The notes under the pieces were generated by a model, which was given only the letters and a program-made list of their open reading frames with translations, searched no databases and had not been told where the DNA came from. Positions 1 through 4,946 of a stretch of 12,503 nt of DNA are shown piece after piece; the stretch's first letter is position 1; every line of letters begins with the position of its first letter. The stretch spans positions 1 through 12,503 of the forward strand of contig JAFMRN010000037.1 of NCBI GenBank assembly GCA_017354065.1. Reading direction: 5' to 3'. The stretch comes from Solirubrobacterales bacterium (GTDB taxonomy: Bacteria > Actinomycetota > Thermoleophilia > Solirubrobacterales > Solirubrobacteraceae). The translations under genes and the position numbers were made by a program.

Positions 1-228
1 CACCGGGGTGCGGTCGCCCGCGGCGCGCAGCCGGCGGCAAACCTCGAGCCCGTCTATGCCGGGCATCATCACGTCCAGTACGACCGCGTCGGCCGGGCGT
101 TCGGCCAGGCGGTCCAGCGCCTCGCGCCCGTCGGCCGCGAGCGTCACGTCGTAGCTCTCAAGCGCCAGCGCGCGCTCCAGGGCGCGGCGTACGGCGGGCT
201 CGTCATCGACTACAAGAACAGATGGCAT
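1..228 (-). CDS. Response regulator, receiver domain (3' part outside window)
   Basis: Only the first 76 codons are present; the gene runs off the left edge. It starts at ATG 228-226 with MPSVLVVDDEP, the canonical beta1 strand and acidic pocket (D8, D9) of a CheY-like receiver. D52 in VLDVMMPGIDG is the expected phospho-acceptor, followed by the GLEVCRRLR helix. Receiver domains accept phosphate from a partner histidine kinase. The effector domain lies outside the window, so it cannot be assigned to a subfamily, although the LDVMMPGIDG style is common in OmpR-type regulators. The start is followed on the same strand by nothing visible and preceded by the flavin reductase gene, 53 bp upstream. 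A TACGAT hexamer lies 11 nt before the ATG, and CAGGG just before the ATG could serve as a weak ribosome site. Confidence 0.93.
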   Translation of the reverse strand, partial: MPSVLVVDDEPAVRRALERALALESYDVTLAADGREALDRLAERPADAVVLDVMMPGIDGLEVCRRLRAAGDRTPV

Positions 229-255
229 CCCTGCTCAGGATCGTAACCCCCCATA

Positions 256-282
256 AGCGGAGGCGAAGAAGCCTTTTCCGCT
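256..282 (-). terminator. Hairpin abutting the flavin reductase stop codon
   Basis: AGCGGA (256-261) and GGC (262-264) pair with GCC (271-273) and TCCGCT (277-282) around a 6-nt loop, with a 3-nt bulge. The stem touches the stop codon of the flavin reductase gene (282-284). There is no T-tract after it in either direction, so it may be a weak terminator or only a 3'-end stabilising hairpin. Confidence 0.3.
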
Positions 283-752
283 CAGTCCAGGGCTTTGAGG
301 CTGCCGGCGTGGAACACCAGCGCGCCGTCCTCGTCGCCGGCCGCCAACTCCAGTACCTCTCCGAGCACCAGCAGGTGATCGCCGGCCTCGATCGTCTGAT
401 GGATCCGGCAGTCGATCCAGGCCGCCACGCCCTCGAGCAGCGGTGAGCCGGTGGCGGGGGAGCGCCGCGTCGGAACCCCCGCGAACTTGTCGCCGCCCGA
501 CTTCGCGAACGTGCGCGCTAGATCGGACTGGCTGTGGTGGAGCACGTTCGCGCAGAACTCGCCCTGGGCTTCGATCGCCGGCCAGCTTGTCGACGTCTTG
601 GCCGGGCAGACGGCGACCAGCGGCGGGTCGAGGGAAACCGACATGAACGAGCCGACCACCAGGCCGCTGGGCGTTTCCGGGACACCGCCGGTGACCACCA
701 CGACGCCTGTGGGCAGGCGTCCCAAGACGCTGCGGAAGTTGGCGCTGCTCAC
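282..752 (-). CDS. Flavin reductase-like FMN-binding protein
   Basis: The 156-residue protein is the full length of a flavin reductase-like domain (HpaC/RutF/DIM6-NTAB type). Hallmarks run in order: an N-terminal FRSVLGRLPTGVVVVT strand, then GLVVGSFMSVSLDPPLV (FMN-binding core), SWPAI, FCANVL, FAKSGGDKF, and a late GDHLLVLGEV strand. Family members use NAD(P)H to reduce flavin for a partner monooxygenase, or bind FMN themselves. No monooxygenase is in view, so the substrate is unknown. The start is GTG 752-750, the only start that gives the usual family N-terminus. It lies 10 bp after the xthA stop codon. A TAGCCT hexamer ends 7 nt before the GTG, so the gene may have its own leaderless promoter as well as read-through from xthA. 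There is no purine-rich ribosome site. Confidence 0.9.
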   Translation of the reverse strand: MSSANFRSVLGRLPTGVVVVTGGVPETPSGLVVGSFMSVSLDPPLVAVCPAKTSTSWPAIEAQGEFCANVLHHSQSDLARTFAKSGGDKFAGVPTRRSPATGSPLLEGVAAWIDCRIHQTIEAGDHLLVLGEVLELAAGDEDGALVFHAGSLKALD

Positions 753-759
753 CGCAGGG

Positions 760-765
760 AGGCTA
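760..765 (-). promoter_or_regulatory. Candidate -10 element (leaderless) for the flavin reductase
   Basis: On the minus strand TAGCCT (fits TANNNT) is followed by 7 nt and then the GTG start at 752. It overlaps the TAG stop codon of xthA (763-765). This spacing would place transcription start at or next to the start codon. No clear -35 box is visible. Confidence 0.35.
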
Positions 766-1533
766 CTCCGCGCGCAGCTCGATCAGCAGCGGCGCATGGT
801 CAGAAGGCTTCTGACCCTTGCGGAAGTTGCGATCAATACCCACATGGGCCAGGCGCGGCACCAGCGACTCGGAGATCAGCGCCAGGTCGATCCGCAGTCC
901 CAGGCCCTTGTGGAAGTTCCCGCCGCGGTAATCCCACCAGGTGAACTGCTGGGTGTCGGGGTGCAGGTGGCGGTAGGCGTCGACCAGTCCGATGGCGGCC
1001 AGGCGCGAGCGTTCCTCCGCGGTCACGTGCGTTGACTCGACGAACTGTTCGGGGTCATATACGTCCGCATCGGCCGGCGCGACGTTGAAGTCTCCGCTGA
1101 GCAGGACGGTCGCGTCGCCGGCTTTGAGCTCGGCGACGCGGTCGGCGGCCGCCTCCAGGAAGCGCAGCTTGCGCGGAAACTCGGGGCTCTCCAGGGTGCG
1201 GCCGTTCGGTACGTAGGTCGATATGACCCGCAGCCCGCTTACGGAAGCCTCGACCCAACGCGCCTCATCGGCGGCCGGCTCACCGGGCAGACCGAAGGCC
1301 GGATCGGTCAGGCTCAGCCCGTCACGTGCCAGCAGCGCCACGCCCGCCCAGCGCCCGCCCGAGTGGTGCTCGGCGCTGTAGCCCGCGTCCGCCAGCTCCG
1401 CGACCGGGAACTGCTCGGGCGCGCACTTGGTCTCCTGCAGGCAGACAACGTCGGGCCGGTGCAACTCCAGGAACTCCAGCGCGCGCGGGAGCCGCGCGCG
1501 CAGCGAGTTCACGTTCCAGGTGACGACCAGCAC
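763..1533 (-). CDS. xthA: Exonuclease III / AP endonuclease family protein
   Basis: The 256-residue protein has the expected length for the Xth branch of the endonuclease/exonuclease/phosphatase superfamily, which cuts DNA at abasic sites and removes 3' blocks. Motifs in order: TWNVNSLRARL (N7), CLQETK (metal-binding E34), STYVPNG, LLSGDFNVAPADADVYDP (catalytic D and N), TWWDYRGGNFHKGLGLRIDL, and the C-terminal PSDHAPLLIEL with the catalytic D-H pair. I chose GTG 1533-1531 because the family begins right at this beta strand; the open frame continues upstream to 1710, but that part is antisense to ligD and unlike the family. No Shine-Dalgarno is visible; TATCCT lies 8 nt before the GTG, which suggests a leaderless mRNA. 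The gene is divergent from ligD, so the two repair genes share a 25-bp intergenic region. The flavin reductase follows 10 bp after its stop. Confidence 0.92.
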   Translation of the reverse strand: MLVVTWNVNSLRARLPRALEFLELHRPDVVCLQETKCAPEQFPVAELADAGYSAEHHSGGRWAGVALLARDGLSLTDPAFGLPGEPAADEARWVEASVSGLRVISTYVPNGRTLESPEFPRKLRFLEAAADRVAELKAGDATVLLSGDFNVAPADADVYDPEQFVESTHVTAEERSRLAAIGLVDAYRHLHPDTQQFTWWDYRGGNFHKGLGLRIDLALISESLVPRLAHVGIDRNFRKGQKPSDHAPLLIELRAE

Positions 1534-1541
1534 GGCCGCCG

Positions 1542-1551
1542 AGGATAGTTT
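1542..1551. promoter_or_regulatory. Overlapping divergent -10 elements for xthA and ligD
   Basis: On the plus strand TAGTTT (1546-1551) is followed by 7 nt and the ligD ATG (1559). On the minus strand TATCCT (1547-1542) is followed by 8 nt and the xthA GTG (1533). Both fit TANNNT and share two bases. If both are used, RNA polymerase can only occupy one direction at a time. The -35 boxes would have to lie inside the opposite gene, and none is clear. Confidence 0.45.
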
Positions 1552-1558
1552 GCGGCCT

Positions 1559-3373
1559 ATGTCAGGAGAACCGCCGCCACAGCCGATGCTCGCGCGTGCC
1601 GGTGCGCTGCCGGCCGATCCCGCCAACTGGGCGTTCGAGATCAAGTGGGACGGGGTGCGGGCGATCGCGGCGGACGGGCGCCTGTTCTCGCGCAACGGCC
1701 GCGACATCACGGCCTCCTATCCGGAGCTGGAGCTTCCCGGCGGCGCGGTCCTGGACGGTGAGATCGTCGCCTTTGACGCTCACAACCGCCCGAGCTTTGG
1801 GCTGCTTCAGCGCCGCATGCACGTGGGCCGGCCCGGCGAAGCGCTGCTCACCGAGGTGCCTGTCGTGTACGTCGCCTTTGACCTGCTGGTTCTGGGCGGT
1901 GACGATCTGACCGCGGAGCCCTACCGCGAGCGGCGCCGGCTGCTGGAGTCCCTGGACCTGGACGTGTACGTCCCGGACGTGCACATCGGCACCGGTGAGG
2001 AGCTGCTGGCTGCCACCCGGCAGGCCGGCCTTGAAGGCGTGATCGCCAAGCGGCTGGATTCGACGTACGTCCCGGGGAGGCGCTCAGACGCCTGGATCAA
2101 GCTGAAGCACACGCGCCGCCAGGAGTTCGTGATCGGCGGCTGGCTGCCGGGGGAGGGCCAGCGCGCGGAGCGGATCGGGGCGCTGCTGACCGGGCAGTAC
2201 CGGGGGGATGAGCACGCTAATGGGCGCTATAGCGCCCAAAACTCGACAGCCCTGACCTATACGGGCAGGGTCGGCACGGGTTTCAGCGACCAGACGCTGG
2301 CCGAGCTGAAGCAGCGCCTGGCGCCGCTGGTCCAGCCTGAGTGTCCCTTCGACCCCAAACCGAAGCTCCCGCCCAACGCCGTGTACGTCAGACCGGAGCT
2401 GGTGGCGGAGATCGAGTTCTCCGAGTGGACCGCCGACGGGATCATGCGCGCGCCCTCATACAAGGGCCTGCGCGATGACAAGCCAGCCACGGAAGTCCGC
2501 CCCGAGGGCCGCCAACTGAAGCTCAGCAACCAGGACAAGGTCCTGTACCCGGAAACGGGGTTCACCAAGGGCCAGCTGATCGACTACTACGCCGCTGTCG
2601 CCGACACCGTCCTACCGCACCTCCGCAACCGTGCGCTGACCCTGAAGCGCTATCCCAACGGGGTCGATCAGAGCTTCTTCTATGAGAAGAACTCGCCCTC
2701 GCACCGGCCGGACTGGGTGGAGACCGCGCGTATCGACGAGATCGACTACACGCTGGTCAATGAGTCCGCCACGCTCGTCTGGCTGGCCAACCTGGCCGAC
2801 ATAGAGCTGCACACCTCACTGGCGCTGGCGGCCGCGCCCGCGGTCCCGACGCTGCTGGCCTTCGACCTCGACCCCGGTGCGCCGGCGGGGATCATTCAGT
2901 GCGCCGAGGTCGCCGTGTTGCTGAAGGGCCTGTTCGACCAGTTCGGCCTGGTCAGCTGCGTGAAGACCTCAGGCTCCAAGGGGCTGCAGGTGTACGTGCC
3001 GCTGAACCGCCCGGACGTCGATTACGCCCAGACCAAGGCGGCGGCGAAGCGGATCGCCGAGCTGCTGGAGCAACGCCTCCCGGAGCTGGTGACCGCGCGC
3101 ATGACCAAGGCCCGGCGCGTGGGCCGGGTGCTCGTTGACTGGAGCCAGAACAGCCGCTCCAAGACGACCGTGACCGCCTACTCGATGCGCGCCACCGCAA
3201 CGCCCAGCGTCTCCACGCCGGTCAGCTGGGAGGAACTGGAGGCCGCAAGAGCGCAGGCCGATCCGGAGCTGCTGCGCTTCGGTCCTGACGCCGTAATCAA
3301 GCGAATCGAGCAGCGCGGGGACCTGTTCGCGCCGGTGCTGGACAGGGTGCAGGCGCTTCCGGCTCTTTCCTGA
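1559..3373 (+). CDS. ligD: NHEJ DNA ligase LigD, ligase-polymerase architecture
   Basis: This 604-residue protein joins an ATP-dependent ligase to a primase-type polymerase domain for bacterial non-homologous end joining. The ligase part (about 1-315) shows motif I as KWDGVR with nucleotidyl lysine K29, FDLL (motif III), EGVIAKR (motif IV), WIKLKH (motif V), and OB-fold motif VI as RAPSYKGLRDDK (297-308). The polymerase part (about 318-604) starts at LSNQDKVLYP and has YPNGVDQSFFYEK, catalytic D436 and D438 in FDLDPG, KTSGSKGLQVYVPL and D527 in VDWSQNSRSKTT. There is no phosphoesterase domain, and the order is ligase then polymerase; mycobacterial LigD is Pol-PE-Lig and Pseudomonas LigD is PE-Lig-Pol. 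ATG 1559 is preferred over the upstream open frame because the ligase fold begins here and TAGTTT lies 7 nt upstream. Ku, the usual partner, is not in the window. About 12 extra residues interrupt the OB domain. Confidence 0.95.
   Translation: MSGEPPPQPMLARAGALPADPANWAFEIKWDGVRAIAADGRLFSRNGRDITASYPELELPGGAVLDGEIVAFDAHNRPSFGLLQRRMHVGRPGEALLTEVPVVYVAFDLLVLGGDDLTAEPYRERRRLLESLDLDVYVPDVHIGTGEELLAATRQAGLEGVIAKRLDSTYVPGRRSDAWIKLKHTRRQEFVIGGWLPGEGQRAERIGALLTGQYRGDEHANGRYSAQNSTALTYTGRVGTGFSDQTLAELKQRLAPLVQPECPFDPKPKLPPNAVYVRPELVAEIEFSEWTADGIMRAPSYKGLRDDKPATEVRPEGRQLKLSNQDKVLYPETGFTKGQLIDYYAAVADTVLPHLRNRALTLKRYPNGVDQSFFYEKNSPSHRPDWVETARIDEIDYTLVNESATLVWLANLADIELHTSLALAAAPAVPTLLAFDLDPGAPAGIIQCAEVAVLLKGLFDQFGLVSCVKTSGSKGLQVYVPLNRPDVDYAQTKAAAKRIAELLEQRLPELVTARMTKARRVGRVLVDWSQNSRSKTTVTAYSMRATATPSVSTPVSWEELEAARAQADPELLRFGPDAVIKRIEQRGDLFAPVLDRVQALPALS
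2221..2238. repeat. Perfect 18-bp palindrome inside ligD
   Basis: TGGGCGCTATAGCGCCCA is a perfect inverted repeat with no spacer. It encodes part of GRYSAQNS, residues that lie in a segment longer than the corresponding LigD loop between the YR of GALLTGQYR and the YTGRVGTGF strand. It looks like a small palindromic element carried in frame. I found no second copy in this window. Confidence 0.75.
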
Positions 3374-3389
3374 GAACATCAGGCGAATC

Positions 3390-3680
3390 ATGGATCAGAT
3401 CCAACTGAGAAACCGGCTGTTGGTGGCCACGGGCATGTGGCGTGAAGCGACGGGTGAGCCGCTGCCGAAGATGGAGCCGGGCAAACCCGAAGACCAGATC
3501 AACCAGTTTGAGCTGACGCTCGTCAACAAGCTGTTTGAGTCCGCCACACCCGAGACGGCACGGGAGGTAGCGGACCGCACCTGGGACTTGGTCCATGACC
3601 GGCCGGACTCCGATCCGGTCAAGCGCAGGGTCGTCGAGTGCCATGAAGAGCTGGCCAAGATGACCAAGCTGACTGACTAA
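3390..3680 (+). CDS. Small hypothetical protein downstream of ligD
   Basis: This is a 96-residue soluble protein I do not recognise. It starts MDQIQLRNRLL at ATG 3390, 16 bp after the ligD stop, on the same strand, so it is probably co-transcribed with ligD. The composition is charged and predicted largely helical (FELTLVNKLFE, PETAREVADRTWDLV, KRRVVECHEELAKM). There is no signal peptide, transmembrane segment or metal-binding cluster, and only one Cys, near the C-terminus. The ribosome site is weak (AGGCG about 5 nt upstream). It could be an accessory end-joining factor because of its position, but this rests on position alone. It is followed by an intergenic hairpin region and then by a diguanylate cyclase with its own promoter. 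Confidence 0.7.
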   Translation: MDQIQLRNRLLVATGMWREATGEPLPKMEPGKPEDQINQFELTLVNKLFESATPETAREVADRTWDLVHDRPDSDPVKRRVVECHEELAKMTKLTD

Positions 3681-3682
3681 AG

Positions 3683-3723
3683 CGGCGCCTCCAGTGGCAG
3701 GGCGGCGCCGTCAAGCTGCCCTG
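3683..3723 (+). terminator. Overlapping hairpins after the ligD unit
   Basis: CGGCGCC (3683-3689) pairs with GGCGCCG (3704-3710), a 7-bp stem. An alternative stem, CAGGGC (3698-3703) with GCCCTG (3718-3723), overlaps it, so only one can form at a time. Neither is followed by a T-tract. The location, just after the last gene of the ligD unit and before a new promoter, favours a factor-dependent or tail-less terminator. Confidence 0.35.
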
Positions 3724-3748
3724 AACCACACAGAAAACACAAACCAGA

Positions 3749-3778
3749 TTGCGTTCTAGCCGCGATTCTGGTCATAAT
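3749..3778 (+). promoter_or_regulatory. Promoter of the diguanylate cyclase (leaderless)
   Basis: TTGCGT (3749-3754), an 18-nt spacer and CATAAT (3773-3778) form a sigma70-type promoter; the -10 matches five of six consensus bases. The ATG at 3786 follows 7 nt later, so transcription would start on the start codon. This also argues against the in-frame ATG at 3777, which overlaps the -10 box. Confidence 0.55.
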
Positions 3779-3785
3779 GCTACTC

Positions 3786-4946
3786 ATGCTGCAGGGTGAG
3801 ACACCGAGGTCACATCCCCGGACGGGGCGCTATGTACTGCCGTTTCTGGCGATCTTCGTCGTCACCTGGGCGCTTGTCGGCGTCGCCGATCACAGCCACT
3901 GGCCCGTGCTCGGCGTGGCCTGTGCGCTGCAGGCCTGCGTCGCCGCGCTGCTGTACCTGTGGGAGCGCGGGCCCGCCAACACGCCGCGCTTCATCGCCGG
4001 GACGCTGGCGCTGCTCGTCTCGGTCGGGCTGATCCGCTATGCCAGCGGTGCCAACCCCGGGTTCGACACGCTGGTGATCCTGCCGCCGGCCTTGGCCGCG
4101 GTGCGCAACAAGTCCCGGGAGCTGATCTTCGCGATCGTCGGCGCGGCGCTGACACTCGGCGTGTCCGAGGCGTTCGTGCGCGGCCACAAGTACTCGATGA
4201 CGAGCGTCTCCGCGATGGCGATGGTGATGCTCGTGACCTGCGTGGTCGCGAGCATGACGCTGCTGCTGGTGCGGCGCCTGCGCGCCACCCAACAGCGCCA
4301 GCGTGAGTTGGTCGACCAGCTTGCGGTTGACGCCACCCAGGACGGCCTCACCGGGATCGCCAACCGGCGCAGCTTCGATCAGCAGATGCGCCTGGAGCTC
4401 GACCGCGCGGCGCGCAACAGCCGCGAGCTGGCGCTGGCGATCTTCGACATCGATCACTTCAAGCAGATCAACGACACCCACGGCCACCTGTACGGCGATG
4501 AGGTCCTCTGCTGGGTTGCCGCCACGCTGCGCAACCAGGCGCGGGCCGGTGAGCTGGTGGCGCGCTTCGGCGGCGAGGAGTTCGCCTGGCTGATGCCCGA
4601 GACGAGCCTGGCTGAGGCGCGCCAAGGCGTTGAGCGCGCGCGTGCGGCCGTAGCCCAGACCGGGCTTGCGCTGAAGCTCGACCTGAGCGTCTCCGCCGGC
4701 GTCTGTTCGGTGCGCGGCGCGACCACTTCCCAGCGCCTGCTCGACGGCGCTGATCAGGCGCTGTATGCGGCCAAGCGCGGCGGCCGTGATCGCGCCGTCG
4801 TCGGTGTGCCCCCGTCGGCCACCGGCTCAAAGCCCGACTACTCGGGCTTGCCCGGTGATGAGGCGCGGACCCCGTCCACGCCGACCGAGCCGTTGTCAGA
4901 GCCCGAGCCCGAGGCGGAGTCACGGGTCAACCCCGCGGCCGCGTAG
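3786..4946 (+). CDS. Membrane-anchored diguanylate cyclase (GGDEF domain)
   Basis: This 386-residue protein makes cyclic di-GMP from two GTP. About 165 N-terminal residues carry roughly six membrane helices (for example YVLPFLAIFVVTWALV, VACALQACVAALLYLW, IAGTLALLVSVGLI and VMLVTCVVASMTLLLV) and no recognisable ligand-binding fold. A short RQRELVDQLA linker leads to the catalytic domain, with DGLTGIANRR, FDIDHFKQINDTHGH and the signature GGEEF at 262-266; all expected metal and GTP contacts are present, so it should be active. The inhibitory I-site, normally RxxD five residues before GGEEF, reads RAGE (253-256), so product inhibition may be altered. The last ~45 residues are a Pro/Ser/Glu-rich tail. 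I start at ATG 3786, not 3777, because the -10 box covers the latter. The tail-coding part overlaps the 3' end of ftsH by 109 bp on the opposite strand. Confidence 0.92.
   Translation: MLQGETPRSHPRTGRYVLPFLAIFVVTWALVGVADHSHWPVLGVACALQACVAALLYLWERGPANTPRFIAGTLALLVSVGLIRYASGANPGFDTLVILPPALAAVRNKSRELIFAIVGAALTLGVSEAFVRGHKYSMTSVSAMAMVMLVTCVVASMTLLLVRRLRATQQRQRELVDQLAVDATQDGLTGIANRRSFDQQMRLELDRAARNSRELALAIFDIDHFKQINDTHGHLYGDEVLCWVAATLRNQARAGELVARFGGEEFAWLMPETSLAEARQGVERARAAVAQTGLALKLDLSVSAGVCSVRGATTSQRLLDGADQALYAAKRGGRDRAVVGVPPSATGSKPDYSGLPGDEARTPSTPTEPLSEPEPEAESRVNPAAA
4830..4849 (-). terminator. ftsH terminator hairpin with the stop codon in its loop
   Basis: AAGCCCGA (4830-4837) and TCGGGCTT (4842-4849) form a perfect 8-bp stem with a 4-nt loop. 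On the minus strand the loop holds the TAG stop codon of ftsH (4840-4838), and the stem ends in TTT. The hairpin lies within the coding sequence of the convergent diguanylate cyclase, so it is also present in that mRNA. Confidence 0.5.

Noticed and set aside
1427..1558. The ligD frame is open upstream to a possible start at 1427.
   Set aside because: This part is antisense to xthA and precedes the normal ligase N-terminus; ATG 1559 has a well-placed -10 element.
1534..1710. The xthA reading frame stays open to an ATG at 1710, which would add 59 residues.
   Set aside because: The extra part is antisense to the ligase N-terminus, has no family similarity, and the family begins exactly at the GTG at 1533.
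3777..3785. An in-frame ATG at 3777 could start the diguanylate cyclase three codons earlier.
   Set aside because: It overlaps the best -10 box, so a leaderless mRNA beginning at 3786 would not contain it.
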